Shown: positions 1-10,524, numbered from the stretch's first letter. The stretch: DNA of 52,401 nt from Thioalkalivibrio sp. (GCA_007692435.1 RECA01000083.1:1-52401); one strand, 5' to 3'. The notes: generated by a model from the letters alone, not told the origin. Program-made: numbers and translations.

Positions 1-1026
1 CTAGCGACGCACGGAGACCTCCTGCTCGACCCGTATCGTGAAGTGCACGGGGTCCACGAGCGTGTAGAGGGGCGAGTCCGCGGGCGGATGGAACTCGAAG
101 CGCCCGTGCGCATCCAGCACCTCGTCCACGACGGTCACGCCCTGTTCGCGCCCGTCTGCCGTGCGGTCCATTGCGCCCGCCTCCACGGCAATGACCAGCA
201 CTCGCGTGCGCACCGTGACGTCGAAGCCCGGCGGGCGGGCCTGCGGCGTCGATTCGATCAGCAGGTATTGCGGATGCCCGACCCATTCATGCGCCAGCGT
301 GTAGGTCCGCGTCATCCCGCCGGCCGGAATCGCATCGATGGTGGTATGCAGCGAGAACTGGCCGTGGCGGTCGAAGCCAGTGCCGCCGCCGGGGGCTCCC
401 AGGGAAGCGAAGCTCGCGTGCACCAGATCCTGCACGTCGCCCGCCCCGGCAACCGCGTCCCCGGCCTGCTCCCAGGGCCCGCGGAAGCGGAAGAGAGGGT
501 CCTGCGCACACCCGGTCCCGCTTGCACCGCCCTCTCCCGCGTCGCCGCTGTCCGAGCCGTGGCCACAGGTATCCCCCTCCCTCGCAGCCGCGTCCGGCGA
601 CGGGCGGGTTACTCCCGGGTCATCGATCACCAGTTCCGTCCCGCCATCCGCCGGCCCCCGGTAGAGGAGCGTGTGCGAGACCTCCGGCGACAGGTTGATC
701 GAGGCCGACTCGTGCTCCCGAAACCGGGCGCGGACGACACAGTCGGACCAGATCCGCCCCGTCGTGTAATCCTTGCCGGACAGCGAGCCACCGCAACCCG
801 ACACGGAATCGATCTCGAAACCGTCATCGGGCAGGATCCGGAAGGAGGCGCGGCCTCCGCTGCTCACCCGCTTGACCCGCGGATCGATGTCGCCGCCGGG
901 TCCCGCGTCGGTGTCGACGACGTAGGTCCTGGTGCTCACGGACAGACTGAAGTCGCACCCCGCGAGCAGCGCCGGCGTCAGGGCGGCGAGCAGGGGCATC
1001 AGGATGCGCAGATACGGATGATTCAT
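1..1026 (-). CDS. putative lipoprotein with a divergent InlB B-repeat-like domain
   Basis: Internal ATG at 1026 gives MNHPYLRILMPLLAALTPALLAGC (lipobox). The following GGDIDPRVKRVSSGGRASFRILPDDGFEIDSVSGCGGSLSGKDYTTGRIWSDCVVRARF resembles bacterial beta-repeat domains. Stop is at the window edge (1-3). Confidence 0.7.
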   Translation of the reverse strand: MNHPYLRILMPLLAALTPALLAGCDFSLSVSTRTYVVDTDAGPGGDIDPRVKRVSSGGRASFRILPDDGFEIDSVSGCGGSLSGKDYTTGRIWSDCVVRARFREHESASINLSPEVSHTLLYRGPADGGTELVIDDPGVTRPSPDAAAREGDTCGHGSDSGDAGEGGASGTGCAQDPLFRFRGPWEQAGDAVAGAGDVQDLVHASFASLGAPGGGTGFDRHGQFSLHTTIDAIPAGGMTRTYTLAHEWVGHPQYLLIESTPQARPPGFDVTVRTRVLVIAVEAGAMDRTADGREQGVTVVDEVLDAHGRFEFHPPADSPLYTLVDPVHFTIRVEQEVSVRR

Positions 1027-1257
1027 GACCGGGGGCCGTGGGCAACTCGGGTTGAACGCGATCCGGACGACACGGCGGCGATGCCTTCGATGGGGCAGCT
1101 GCGCGGCAGTGCCGCCACAGGGTCCGCGTGGATTTACCCTACCACGCCCGCGCCTGCGGAGTCGGCGGGGAACGGCACGGCCGGGAACGAACGAAACCGG
1201 GCGCACAAACGGCACGGTCCGGCATGCGGCGTACAGGCGCCGGATCGTCGGAAGGAG

Positions 1258-1333
1258 TGGTGGCCAGGGACGGAATCGAACCGCCGACACGGGGATTTTC
1301 AATCCCCTGCTCTACCGACTGAGCTACCTGGCC
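1258..1333 (-). tRNA. tRNA-Phe (GAA)
   Basis: Reverse strand GGCCAGGTAGCTCAGTCGGTAGAGCAGGGGATTGAAAATCCCCGTGTCGGCGGTTCGATTCCGTCCCTGGCCACCA: cloverleaf arms, GAA anticodon, encoded CCA. Confidence 0.96.
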
Positions 1334-1414
1334 GGAACTTCGGAGGGAGTCGCCCTTCGGGCGAAGCACGGTATTAAACCGGCACCGTGGCCGGGCGTCA
1401 AGCCGATCGCGCCA

Positions 1415-1517
1415 TGGAGTGCGGGAGCTTGCCCCCGCTTTCACCCGCTTGAGCTTGCTTCCGCGGCAGGAGGCAAGCCTCCTGCAGGGCAAAGCGGCGG
1501 CAAGCCACCGCACTCCA
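1415..1517. repeat. palindromic dispersed-type element (27-bp imperfect arms)
   Basis: TGGAGTGCGGGAGCTTGCCCCCGCTTT ... AAAGCGGCGGCAAGCCACCGCACTCCA (3 mismatches in 27), with inner perfect hairpin CAGGAGGC-AA-GCCTCCTG. Confidence 0.7.
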
Positions 1518-1593
1518 CAGGCTTGCGCTTTCCTCCCTCGGGGGGGGATGGCGCAGGGCCACGACAGTTAGAGTGAAGGCCGGGCAGTTCTCC

Positions 1594-1617
1594 CCTCCCC
1601 CAAGCGGGGGAGGGGGC
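1594..1617 (-). terminator. terminator-like hairpin downstream of yggX
   Basis: CCCCTCCCCC-AAGC-GGGGGAGGGG perfect hairpin; weak U-tract. Confidence 0.4.
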
Positions 1618-1651
1618 TTTCATTGTCAGGGGTGGCGACTGGCCATCACGG

Positions 1652-1930
1652 TTAGCTGGCCTGGTTCGGGTCGACGTAGCCTTCCGGCTTCGTGGCGCCG
1701 CCCTCGAAGAAGAACTTCTCCATCTCTTCCTCGAGGAACTTGCGCGCCTTGGGCTCCATCGGGCTCAGCCGGTACTCGTTGATCAGCATGGTCTGGTGCT
1801 TCAGCCAGGCCTGCCAGGCCTCCTTCGAGACATTGGCAAAGATCTTCTTGCCCAGTTCGCCGGGGTAGGTCGGGTAGGCCAGACCCTCCGCCTCGCGGCC
1901 CAGGTACACGCAGTTTACGGTTCTCGCCAT
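1652..1930 (-). CDS. yggX: probable Fe(2+)-trafficking protein YggX
   Basis: [55 protein letters not shown] is typical YggX. Confidence 0.96.
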   Translation of the reverse strand: MARTVNCVYLGREAEGLAYPTYPGELGKKIFANVSKEAWQAWLKHQTMLINEYRLSPMEPKARKFLEEEMEKFFFEGGATKPEGYVDPNQAS

Positions 1931-2976
1931 TGGTCGGAATCCCCGTGCTCGATCAGAAGACGTTCGATGGGGGCCGGCAGGCCGACCCGCGTTGGAAGGC
2001 GCGAGTTATACCAGATCGCCTGTTCACCTTCCATGATCCCGCATGCCGCAGGCGGAAGCGCGAAGCGCAGGAGGCGCAGGTCGAGCCGATAATGGCTGAA
2101 GGCATGGCCGATGCGGTCGACCGGGGGCTCGATCTGCCGTGCACCGGGCCAGCGCGCGAGGATCCAGTCGCGCAGCTCTCCGGCCTTGTCGCGTTCGGGC
2201 AGGCTGTAGAGCCCACCCCAGATGCCGGACGCGGCGCGGCGTTCGAGGTAGACGCCCTCCGGCACCGACAGCAGGGCGGCCCAGCGCGTCCGCACCGGCA
2301 GCGCACGGACCGGCCGCGGGGTGGGCAGATCGGCGACCCGGCCCTCGGCGCGCGCAACGCAGTCCCCCGCGACCGGACACCGATGACACTCGGGGCGGCT
2401 GCGGGCACAGACCGTCGCGCCCAGATCCATGATCGCCTGGGTGTAATCGGCCATGCGCAGGCCGGGTACCCGCTCCTCGGCGACGGCCCACAGCCGCCGC
2501 TGCACCGCCGGGCTCCCCGGCCACCCATCGATGCCCGCGTGGCGCGCAAGCACGCGCCGTACGTTCCCGTCGAGGATCGCCTCCGGCTGTCCGAAGGCCT
2601 GCGCGAGGATGGCTGCGGCGGTGGAACGGCCGATCCCCGGGAGGGCCTCCAGCGCATCCCGTTCCGCGGGCAGTTCTCCGCCGTGGCATTCCAACAGCAG
2701 GCGTGCGGCCCGGTGCAGGTTGCGGGCGCGGGCGTAGTAGCCGAGACCCGACCAGAGGTGCAGGACCTCGTCGACGGGCGCATCCGCCAGCGCGCGGACG
2801 TCCGGGAAACGCGCCATGAAGGCCTGGAAATAGGGGATCACGGTCTCGGCGCGGGTCTGCTGCAGCATGATCTCCGAGACCCATACCCGGTAGGCGCTGC
2901 GCGGATGCTGCCAGGGCAGATCATGCCGGCCGTGGGCATCGAACCAGGCCAGCAGCCGGCGGGCGAAGCTGTTCAC
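1915..2976 (-). CDS. mutY: A/G-specific adenine glycosylase
   Basis: HhH-GPD fold ([34 protein letters not shown]) and Fe-S C-X6-C-X2-C; overlaps yggX. Confidence 0.96.
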   Translation of the reverse strand: MNSFARRLLAWFDAHGRHDLPWQHPRSAYRVWVSEIMLQQTRAETVIPYFQAFMARFPDVRALADAPVDEVLHLWSGLGYYARARNLHRAARLLLECHGGELPAERDALEALPGIGRSTAAAILAQAFGQPEAILDGNVRRVLARHAGIDGWPGSPAVQRRLWAVAEERVPGLRMADYTQAIMDLGATVCARSRPECHRCPVAGDCVARAEGRVADLPTPRPVRALPVRTRWAALLSVPEGVYLERRAASGIWGGLYSLPERDKAGELRDWILARWPGARQIEPPVDRIGHAFSHYRLDLRLLRFALPPAACGIMEGEQAIWYNSRLPTRVGLPAPIERLLIEHGDSDQWREP

Positions 2977-3569
2977 CGCACCTCCACCGCCATTGCCCGT
3001 GCCTCACCGAGCGCGAGCGCCGCCTCTTCGATGCGGCCGACGCTCTTCTCGAGTTCCGAGCGCACCCAGACGCGCACCAGCGCGGGCCCGAGCAGACGCG
3101 GCAAGGCGAAATCGGGCTCGAGGTAACCATAGAGCTGGAGGCGCGAACGCGCGTTGCCCCCTTCCTGTTCCTCGATCCGCCAGGCCATGTGCCCGCGGCG
3201 CACCCGGCTGAGTTCCGGCACGGTGATGCCCGAAGACCAGTGTCCCGGGATCGCCCGCACGTCGAAGACGTGATCCACTTCCCGGCACACGAACAGCACA
3301 CAGCCCCGCATCCGGGTGGCGATCCGTTCCACACCCTCTTCGACCTCGCCCAGCGACCGGCTCTCCACCACCAGCGGCAGGACGCGATCGAGCCTCGAGT
3401 AGTCGTGCAGGACTGCGTCGACCTGCGGGGGCGGCGCACCCACCACCGCGTCGAGGCGGAACTCCAGCCTCGAACCGTCGAAGCTGACGTCGATGTCGGG
3501 TTCGGCAACCGCTTCCGGCACCAGCACCCACAGGAGCAGCCAGGGCAGGAGCCACCCGCCAGGCGTCAT
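2973..3569 (-). CDS. SRPBCC/START-like protein with signal peptide
   Basis: N-terminal hydrophobic signal; DAVVGAPPPQVDAVLHDYSRLDRVLPLV pattern; stop overlaps mutY start. Confidence 0.6.
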   Translation of the reverse strand: MTPGGWLLPWLLLWVLVPEAVAEPDIDVSFDGSRLEFRLDAVVGAPPPQVDAVLHDYSRLDRVLPLVVESRSLGEVEEGVERIATRMRGCVLFVCREVDHVFDVRAIPGHWSSGITVPELSRVRRGHMAWRIEEQEGGNARSRLQLYGYLEPDFALPRLLGPALVRVWVRSELEKSVGRIEEAALALGEARAMAVEVR

Positions 3570-5800
3570 CGCAGGCGCAGGCTGTCGCCGAAACCGCGCC
3601 GCAGGCGGTCGATCTGGTCATCGAGGCGTCCGGATTCCCCGTTTCCGGGCTCGGGCGCCGCCTCCTGCTGATCGCCTTCCCCGCCGTCCAGGCCGAAGCG
3701 ATCCATCAGCCGCTCCTGCAGCCGTTCGCCCTCCCGCCGCAGGCGCTCGTCGACCCGCTCGCGCACCACGTCCTCGAGGTCGAGCCGGAAACGGGGCTCC
3801 TCGAAGGTTCCGGTGATGCGGATGGGCAGGTTCACGCCGCGCAGATCCTCGAGGCTGCGCCCGCCCTGCCCCTCGATGGTCGCCACCAGCGTCGTGTCGA
3901 GGCGGTAGTCCATCTCGCGTGCCGGAAGATCGGCAGACCCCCGGCCGGCCACGCGCAGCAGCGGTGAGCTGGCGGTCAGGTCGTCGTTGTGCACCACGCC
4001 GTCGCGAATCTGGAAGCTGCCGGCCAGTGCCGTGAAATCGGTCTGGTCGGGCTCGTCGTCGTCCTCCGGGGTCTCGCCCCGGAGCCGGGCCTCGGCATTG
4101 CGGATGATGCGCGCGACGTTGATGCCCCGCACCGCGCCGTCGCTGAAGCGCATCTCCCCGCTGCCGTTCAGGCGCTCCGTCAGCGCGTTCACGCTCGCCC
4201 CGTCGGTGCGAACGTCCAGGCCGAGGCTTCCGGTGCCGACCAGCCTCGACTCCTCCTCCAGCAAGGCCTCCAGCAGCGGGCCGATGGCCACCGATCGCAG
4301 ATCGATCACGGCCGTGTAGCCGGGCGCCTCGCCGCGCGCATCGACGGTGGCGCGGGCCTCCAGCCGGCCCTGGTAGCCGTTGCCGGTCAACGGCTCCACG
4401 CTCCACTCGCCGTCGCGGGCGCGCAGCGTCAGGTCGATGTCCTCGAGCGTCAGCCCGAACAGCTTCAGCCAGTCGAGCCGCAGGTGACCGTCCAGGTCGA
4501 AGGCGCGCATCAGCTCGACCGGCAGGTCGATCGGAATGTCCTCGGCCGGAAGATCCTCCACACCCGGCGCCTCCGGGGTACGGGCCCGTTCGACCTCTGG
4601 CGGAAGATACCGGTCGACGTCCAGGCGATCGCCGGAGAGGTCAAAGCGCACCAGCGGCCGAGCCCCGCTCAGATCCAGCTCGCCGTCACCGCGCAGGCTG
4701 GTGTCGTCCAGGGTGACGAGCACGGAGTTGATCTCCAGGCGGCTGGGACTTCCGGATGCCGAGACATCCAGTTCCATGCTTGTGAAGGCCTCGCGGTCGG
4801 TGGTCTGCGGGGCATCGAGGCCGAGGTTGTCGAACACTACCCGGGGGTTGAAGGTGTTGCTGCGCAGCTCGGCCTGCAGGGTCGGCGTGTCTTCGTCCAG
4901 GCCGCTGACCTCCAGACGACCGGTCAGATGCAGGTCGGAGAGATGGGCGGAGAGGCCCTCGACGCGGGCGACGGCGTCTGCCATGTCGAGCACGAGGTCG
5001 GTCTCGAGCCGGAAACTCACCTCCTGCTCCAGCGCCGGGTGGCGCAGATCCATGTCGGACCGGACCGCGCTCAGCGTGTAGCGCTCTGCCGCCAGGTCCA
5101 GATTCAGCCGCGCATCCAGACGCAGGTCCGCCTCGACCGGCGCCTCGTCCGCTTCCTCGATCCGCACCGACGCATCCAGGTCAAGCGGGGCCTCGATCCC
5201 GGGACGGAAATCCCGCAGCTGCAGGTTGACCGGATCCAGGAGCACGCGCGTATCGGCCTGCCGGTCGTCCCATTCGACCCTCAGGCCAGTCACCTCCAGA
5301 CCCGCGATCTGCAGTTGCTGCAGCGCGGTGCCCGGCGCCCCCTCCGGTCCGGAATTGCCCGGCGCGCTGTCCGGCTCCTCCGTGCCCGCGGCCTCCGCCC
5401 GCTCCAGCAGGTCATCCCAGTTGCTGCGGCCGTCCGTGTCCCGGGCCAGCCGCAGGGTGACCCCGTCGGCCTCGATGCGCTGCACCTCGAGTTCGCGGCG
5501 CAGCAGCGGCATCACGGCCACCGCGAGGTCGATCACCCGCAGTTCGGCGAACGGTTCCTCCCCGAATCCCTCCGCATTCGCCAGGCGTGCATCCTCGAGC
5601 CGCAGACCGAGCGAGGGAAACAGCGTGAGCTCGATGCTGCCGGCCAGGGTCAGCTCGCGACCGGTGGCATCGGCGACCTCTGCCTCGATCCGGTCCTTGT
5701 AGTCATTGGGGTCGAAGGTCACCACCAGATAGACGGCAACGATCACCACGAGCACCAGCAGTACGCCGAGCAGGCCCAGCAAACGCCCGATCCATTTCAT
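3566..5800 (-). CDS. AsmA family protein
   Basis: [79 protein letters not shown] is the AsmA N-terminal signature; start set at internal ATG 5800. Confidence 0.92.
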   Translation of the reverse strand: MKWIGRLLGLLGVLLVLVVIVAVYLVVTFDPNDYKDRIEAEVADATGRELTLAGSIELTLFPSLGLRLEDARLANAEGFGEEPFAELRVIDLAVAVMPLLRRELEVQRIEADGVTLRLARDTDGRSNWDDLLERAEAAGTEEPDSAPGNSGPEGAPGTALQQLQIAGLEVTGLRVEWDDRQADTRVLLDPVNLQLRDFRPGIEAPLDLDASVRIEEADEAPVEADLRLDARLNLDLAAERYTLSAVRSDMDLRHPALEQEVSFRLETDLVLDMADAVARVEGLSAHLSDLHLTGRLEVSGLDEDTPTLQAELRSNTFNPRVVFDNLGLDAPQTTDREAFTSMELDVSASGSPSRLEINSVLVTLDDTSLRGDGELDLSGARPLVRFDLSGDRLDVDRYLPPEVERARTPEAPGVEDLPAEDIPIDLPVELMRAFDLDGHLRLDWLKLFGLTLEDIDLTLRARDGEWSVEPLTGNGYQGRLEARATVDARGEAPGYTAVIDLRSVAIGPLLEALLEEESRLVGTGSLGLDVRTDGASVNALTERLNGSGEMRFSDGAVRGINVARIIRNAEARLRGETPEDDDEPDQTDFTALAGSFQIRDGVVHNDDLTASSPLLRVAGRGSADLPAREMDYRLDTTLVATIEGQGGRSLEDLRGVNLPIRITGTFEEPRFRLDLEDVVRERVDERLRREGERLQERLMDRFGLDGGEGDQQEAAPEPGNGESGRLDDQIDRLRRGFGDSLRLR

Positions 5801-6291
5801 TGCGATTCTCCCGTTGTTTCGGTTTCCGCGGTCCAGCTGCCGCTGCGTCCGCCGTGCTTCTCGAGGAGCCGGACGTCCTCGAGGCGCATCCCGCGGTCCA
5901 CCGCCTTGCACATGTCATAGACCGTCAGCAACGCCACGCTCACCGCGGTGAGCGCCTCCATCTCCACCCCGGTCTGACCCTGCACCTCGCAGGTGGCCCG
6001 GGCGCGCACGTGATCCTCTCCCGTTTCCAGTTCCAGCGCGACGCGCGTGAGTCCGATCGGGTGACAGAGCGGAATGAGGTCTCCGGTCCGCTTGGCCCCC
6101 ATGATGCCGGCGACCCGGGCCACGCCCAGCACGTCCCCCTTGCGGTGGTCGCCGGCACGGATGCGGGCTGCGGTGTCCGGGTGCATGCGGATGCGGCCCT
6201 CGGCCACCGCGACGCGATGGCTGACCGGCTTTGCGCCGACGTCCACCATATGGGCCTTTCCGGAGGCGTCAAAATGTGTGAGATCGTTCAT
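5797..6291 (-). CDS. moaC: cyclic pyranopterin monophosphate synthase MoaC
   Basis: [32 protein letters not shown]...[13 protein letters not shown]...[29 protein letters not shown]. Confidence 0.97.
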   Translation of the reverse strand: MNDLTHFDASGKAHMVDVGAKPVSHRVAVAEGRIRMHPDTAARIRAGDHRKGDVLGVARVAGIMGAKRTGDLIPLCHPIGLTRVALELETGEDHVRARATCEVQGQTGVEMEALTAVSVALLTVYDMCKAVDRGMRLEDVRLLEKHGGRSGSWTAETETTGESQ

Positions 6292-6338
6292 GACCGTATA
6301 ATGCGCGACAGACTTGATGATGTGTAGGGGCCGACAAG

Positions 6339-6569
6339 GTGACGATCACCGTCCAGTATTTTGCACGCCTGCGCGAGGATGTCGGGCGCGAGCGCGACGA
6401 GGTCGCGGCCATCGGGGAAGTGCAGACCGTGGGCGATCTCTGGCGCCACCTGCACGGCGACCCCCCCGTCCGCCTGATGGTGGCGGTCAACCAGGCCCAC
6501 GCGCGCCTGGACACCCCGGTCACCGACGGCGACGAGGTCGCCTTCTTCCCGCCGGTGACCGGGGGCTAG
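6339..6569 (+). CDS. moaD: molybdopterin synthase small subunit MoaD
   Basis: Ubiquitin-like small protein ending in ...[11 protein letters not shown] (C-terminal GG). Confidence 0.94.
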   Translation: MTITVQYFARLREDVGRERDEVAAIGEVQTVGDLWRHLHGDPPVRLMVAVNQAHARLDTPVTDGDEVAFFPPVTGG

Positions 6570-6574
6570 GCTCC

Positions 6575-7012
6575 GTGGCGGTCCGGCTGTTCGACCAGCC
6601 CTTCGATCCCTGGGCCCTGGTGCAGGAGCGGGAACGCCGGCTCCCGCTGGAGAGGCTCGGCGCCTGCAGCGTGTTTGCCGGGCGCATGCGCGACTTCAAC
6701 GAGGACGAGGACGTCCGCGCGCTGTTCCTCGAACACTACCCGGGCATGACCGAACGCGAGCTGGAACGCATCGTCGCGGAGGCGGAGGCCCGCTGGCCCT
6801 CGATCACCTGCGAGGTCGCACACCGCGTGGGCGCGGTCGAGCCATCCGAGACCCTGGTGCTGGTCGCGGTCTGGTCCGCCCACCGCGTCGCCGCGCGCGA
6901 CGCCTGCTCCGAGATCCTCGAACGCCTCAAGCACGAGGCCCCCTTCTGGAAGCGCGAGCGGCTGGCAGACGGCACCGAACGCTGGGTGGAGGAGAACACG
7001 CCCGGTCGCTGA
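6575..7012 (+). CDS. moaE: molybdopterin synthase catalytic subunit MoaE
   Basis: In-frame GTG start at 6575: VAVRLFDQPFDPWALVQ...GACSVFAGRMRDFNEDEDVRALFLEHYPGMTE...HRVG...KHEAPFWKRE. Confidence 0.94.
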   Translation: MAVRLFDQPFDPWALVQERERRLPLERLGACSVFAGRMRDFNEDEDVRALFLEHYPGMTERELERIVAEAEARWPSITCEVAHRVGAVEPSETLVLVAVWSAHRVAARDACSEILERLKHEAPFWKRERLADGTERWVEENTPGR

Positions 7013-7060
7013 GGGGTCCCGGCGCAAAGGTCGCGCGGGCATCGCGAGCCGGCTGCGCCC

Positions 7061-7951
7061 TCAGGGACGCAGGCGCGACCGCGGGCGGAAGCCGGAGGTC
7101 TTCGCCATCTCCTCGTACCACTGGCCCGCCTCCTCCGCGGACGGGACCTCGATCATCAGGCGGAGGTAGAGGTCGCCCGGCGTCTTGCCGGGAAGACCGC
7201 GACCCTTCAGCCGCATCACCCTGCCCGACTGAGTCCCCGGCGGGATCCGGAGACGCACCATGCCCTGGGGGGTCGGCGCATCGATGGCGGACCCGAGCGC
7301 AGCCTCCCAGGGCGTGATCGGCAGGTCCCGGTGCAGGTCCCTGCCCTCCAGGCGGTAGCGCTGGTCGGGACGGACGCGGATCTCCAGCAGCAGGTCGCCG
7401 GGCGTGCCCGAGCCCGCGCCGGGTTCGCCCTGGCCCCGCACACGCAGGCGCGTGCCATTGTGGGCGCCCGGCGGAATCCGGACGCGGCGGGACCCACCGG
7501 AGGCGCCATTCACCGTGACCTCGGTCCCGTGCAGGGCCTGGTCCAGGGTGATCTCCGCAACGCCGGTGCGATCCGCCCCGCGCATCCGGACGCCCGCGCC
7601 GCGGCGGCGCCCTCCCGCACGCCCACCGAAGAGCGAATCGAAGAAGTCCGAGAAGCCGTCGAAGCCCTGGCCACCGCCCCCGGGGGCGCCACGGCCGGCC
7701 CAGCCCGGCGGGGGCCGGAACTCCTGCCCGGCCCGCCAGTTCGCTCCGAGGCGATCATAGGCGCTGCGGCGCTCCGGATTGCCGAGCACCTCGTGTGCCT
7801 CGTTGATTTCCTTGAAGCGGGTCTCGGCGTCGGATTGGGCACTGACGTCGGGGTGATACTTGCGCGCCAGGCGCCGGTAGGCCTTCTTGATGTCGTCCTG
7901 ACTGGCCGAGCGCGACACGCCCAGAATCCTGTAGTAGTCCTTGAATTCCAT
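7061..7951 (-). CDS. DnaJ C-terminal domain (CbpA-like) co-chaperone
   Basis: MEFKDYYRILGVSRSASQDDIKKAYRRLARKYHPDVS J-domain (HPD), G/F region and DnaJ C-terminal domains. Confidence 0.94.
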   Translation of the reverse strand: MEFKDYYRILGVSRSASQDDIKKAYRRLARKYHPDVSAQSDAETRFKEINEAHEVLGNPERRSAYDRLGANWRAGQEFRPPPGWAGRGAPGGGGQGFDGFSDFFDSLFGGRAGGRRRGAGVRMRGADRTGVAEITLDQALHGTEVTVNGASGGSRRVRIPPGAHNGTRLRVRGQGEPGAGSGTPGDLLLEIRVRPDQRYRLEGRDLHRDLPITPWEAALGSAIDAPTPQGMVRLRIPPGTQSGRVMRLKGRGLPGKTPGDLYLRLMIEVPSAEEAGQWYEEMAKTSGFRPRSRLRP

Positions 7952-8025
7952 AGACGGTCCCGTCAGCCTGCTGCGTTCGACCAAACATCACCGCGTATAC
8001 GGCACCCTCAGGGCACCATACGCAC

Positions 8026-8057
8026 GGCGCACCGCCCGGTCATCCGGGCGATGCGCC
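8026..8057 (-). terminator. hairpin downstream of hsp20 (putative terminator)
   Basis: GGCGCACCGCCCGG-TCAT-CCGGGCGATGCGCC, one mismatch; no strong U-run. Confidence 0.4.
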
Positions 8058-8087
8058 GCTCAGAACGGATGCGGTGCCGTGGCCCGC

Positions 8088-8519
8088 TCAGCCCTCGACG
8101 GCGATCCGACGCGGCTGCACCTTCGCCTGCTTCGGAATCCTGACCTCGAGCACGCCGTTCTGGCAACGGGCGGAGATATTGTCGGAGTCCGCGGTATCCG
8201 GCAACGCGAAGCGCCGGAAGAAGCTGCCGCGCACCCGTTCCACCCGCTTGTAGCCTTCCCGCTCCTCCTGGCTCTCGTGCCTGCGCTCGCCACGGATGGT
8301 GAGCACGCCGTTCTCCATGTGCACCTCGATATCCTTCGGGTCCACACCCGGAAGATCGGCGTGCAGCACATAGCCATCGGTCTCCTCGCGGATGTCGACG
8401 GCGGGGCTCCAGTCGGCCGTGATCGCGGGTTCCTCGCGGTCACCGGACTCGTGCAGACGCTCGATCTCGCGGGAAAGCTGGTTGAGCAGGCTCCAGGGTT
8501 CGTAACGCATCAGGGTCAT
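8088..8519 (-). CDS. Hsp20/alpha-crystallin small heat-shock protein
   Basis: SPAVDIREETDGYVLHADLPGVDPKDIEVHMENGVLTIRGERR...RSFFRRFALP-like pattern. Confidence 0.95.
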   Translation of the reverse strand: MTLMRYEPWSLLNQLSREIERLHESGDREEPAITADWSPAVDIREETDGYVLHADLPGVDPKDIEVHMENGVLTIRGERRHESQEEREGYKRVERVRGSFFRRFALPDTADSDNISARCQNGVLEVRIPKQAKVQPRRIAVEG

Positions 8520-8560
8520 GTCGTCACCTCCAGTATCGTGTCTGTTGACCTCTGCCAGAT

Positions 8561-8588
8561 ATCTGGGGATTGCGGAGGTGTTTTCAAG
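8561..8588 (-). promoter_or_regulatory. putative sigma32 (heat-shock) promoter for hsp20
   Basis: Reverse strand CTTGAAA-N13-CCCCAGAT, matching CTTGAAA-N11-16-CCCCATnT, about 40-70 nt upstream of the hsp20 ATG. Confidence 0.75.
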
Positions 8589-8652
8589 CATCCGGCGGGT
8601 GCGTCATCGCGGCCCTGATGGATTCTGGCGGATTCTGGCGGATTCCGGCGGG

Positions 8653-9519
8653 TCACTCGATGTTCTGGATCTGCTCGCGCATCTGCTCGGTCAGGACCTT
8701 CATTTCCAGCACGACGCGGGTGGTCTCCAGGTCGTGCGACTTGGAACCGAGGGTGTTCGCCTCCCGGTTGAACTCCTGCATCAGGAAGTCCAGGCGCCGG
8801 CCCACCGGTTCATCGCGCGTGAAAGTGTCCCGCATCGCGGCGATGTGGCCGTCCAGCCGATCCAGTTCCTCGTCCACATCGAGCCGCTGGGCCAGCAGCG
8901 CAACCTCCTGCTCGAGGCGCTGGTCATCGAGGCTGAGACCCAGTTCGGCGATGCGGCTGCGCAGGCGCTCCCGCTGCCCGTCCACCACCTCGGCACGGCG
9001 CCCCCGCAATTGCCGCACGAGTTCGGCAAAGGTCTCCAGGCGCGTCTCCAGTGCCTGCCGCAGCGTTGCGCCTTCCGCCAGCCGCATCGCGCGCAACTCG
9101 CCGACGGTGGTCTTCAGACCCTCGAGAACCGGCTCGCGCAGGGCCTCGGTATCGATCAGCTCATCGCGCTGCATGATGCCGGGCCAGGTCAGCACGTCCA
9201 GCGCCGATACCCGGGCCCCGTTCACCATCATCTGGTCGATCTTGCGCAGGGTCCTGATCAGGACCGTGGCACGCGCATCGTCGAAGCGGATCTCGTCGAC
9301 CGCCGGATCGGTCTCCAGCCGCAGCACCGCCTCCACCCTGCCCCGCCCAAGCAACTGCTGCAGAAGCGTGCGCGCATCGGTCTCGAGCGCCCTGAGGCTG
9401 TCCGGCATCTGGATCCGCAGATCCAGGTGCCGATGGTTCACGCTCTTGATCTCCCACACCAGGGAATGGCCATCGGCCTCGGTGGCGTAGCGGGCAAATC
9501 CGGTCATGCTGGCTGTCAT
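8653..9519 (-). CDS. yicC: YicC family endoribonuclease-like protein
   Basis: MTASMTGFARYATEADGHSLVWEIKSVNHRHLDLRIQMPDSLRALE N-terminus and EFNREANTLGSKSHD...MKVLTEQMREQIQNIE C-terminus. Confidence 0.96.
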   Translation of the reverse strand: MTASMTGFARYATEADGHSLVWEIKSVNHRHLDLRIQMPDSLRALETDARTLLQQLLGRGRVEAVLRLETDPAVDEIRFDDARATVLIRTLRKIDQMMVNGARVSALDVLTWPGIMQRDELIDTEALREPVLEGLKTTVGELRAMRLAEGATLRQALETRLETFAELVRQLRGRRAEVVDGQRERLRSRIAELGLSLDDQRLEQEVALLAQRLDVDEELDRLDGHIAAMRDTFTRDEPVGRRLDFLMQEFNREANTLGSKSHDLETTRVVLEMKVLTEQMREQIQNIE

Positions 9520-9625
9520 CGGGGTATCCTTGGGCTCTCGTGTGTCGCCTGCGCCCCCATTGTAGACGCGTGCGCTGGCCGGCTCCCGTATACTGCGCCG
9601 CTCATTTCAGCCTCGAGGGCATTCC

Positions 9626-10342
9626 ATGCGACCCAGCGGCCGCCAGCCGGACCAGATGCGCCCGGTGCGCTTCACGCGCCACTTCACCCGCCACGCCGAG
9701 GGTTCCGTCCTCGTGGAATTCGGCGACACCCGGGTGCTCTGCACCGCAACGGTCGAGACGCGCGTCCCGCCTTTCCTCAAGGGCAAGGGGCGCGGCTGGG
9801 TCACCGCGGAGTACGCGATGCTGCCCCGTGCCACCCACGACCGCATGGTGCGCGAATCCGCGCGCGGCAAGCAGGGGGGGCGCACCCTCGAGATCCAGCG
9901 GCTGGTCGGCAGGGCCCTGCGCGCGGTGGTCGATCTCGAGGCCATGGGCGAGCGGCAGATCATCGTCGACTGCGACGTGCTCCAGGCCGACGGCGGGACC
10001 CGGACGGCTGCCATCAGTGGCGGGTATGTCGCGCTCTGCGACGCAGTGACCCGGTGCCTGAAGACCGGCGTGCTGAAGCGGAACCCGCTGCACGGCCAGC
10101 TTGCGGCCGTCTCGGTGGGGATCTTTCAGGGCCTCCCGGTACTCGACCTCGACTACGCCGAGGACTCCCAGGCCGAGACCGACATGAACCTGGTGATGAA
10201 CGAGGCCGGCGGCGTGATCGAGATCCAGGGCACCGCCGAGGGCCACGCCTTCCGCCGCGACGAACTCGACGCGATGCTCGAACTCGGAGAAAAGGGCATC
10301 CGCGAGATCATCCTGCAGCAGCGGGAAGCGCTCGCAGACTGA
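9626..10342 (+). CDS. rph: ribonuclease PH
   Basis: [44 protein letters not shown]...[19 protein letters not shown]...[15 protein letters not shown]. Confidence 0.97.
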   Translation: MRPSGRQPDQMRPVRFTRHFTRHAEGSVLVEFGDTRVLCTATVETRVPPFLKGKGRGWVTAEYAMLPRATHDRMVRESARGKQGGRTLEIQRLVGRALRAVVDLEAMGERQIIVDCDVLQADGGTRTAAISGGYVALCDAVTRCLKTGVLKRNPLHGQLAAVSVGIFQGLPVLDLDYAEDSQAETDMNLVMNEAGGVIEIQGTAEGHAFRRDELDAMLELGEKGIREIILQQREALAD

Positions 10343-10408
10343 ACAACCAAGGGAAGCCACCGCCAGCCCTGATGCCCGCGGGCAGGGGCACCCGACGGAT
10401 GAACCCGG

Positions 10409-10524
10409 GCCACGGAAGCACACGGAAGCACACGGACCCAACCGGAAATATACTGAGTGGCAGAAATATACTGAATGGTCAGTCACGTCTCTTTTATCCG
10501 TGTATTTCCGTGTCGGTCCGTGGC
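10409..10524. repeat. inverted-repeat element with internal direct repeat
   Basis: Arms GCCACGGAAGCACACGGAAGCACACGGAC (10409-10437) and ATCCGTGTATTTCCGTGTCGGTCCGTGGC (10496-10524); inside, GAAATATACTGAGTGG / GAAATATACTGAATGG 18 bp apart. Confidence 0.65.

Noticed and set aside
1930-3126. 398-aa + strand ORF antisense to mutY
   Set aside because: High-GC shadow ORF, no recognisable motifs; the minus strand encodes clear MutY.
3989-5920. 643-aa + strand ORF antisense to the AsmA gene
   Set aside because: Antisense shadow; His/Gln/Arg-rich composition typical of GC-skewed wrong-frame translation.
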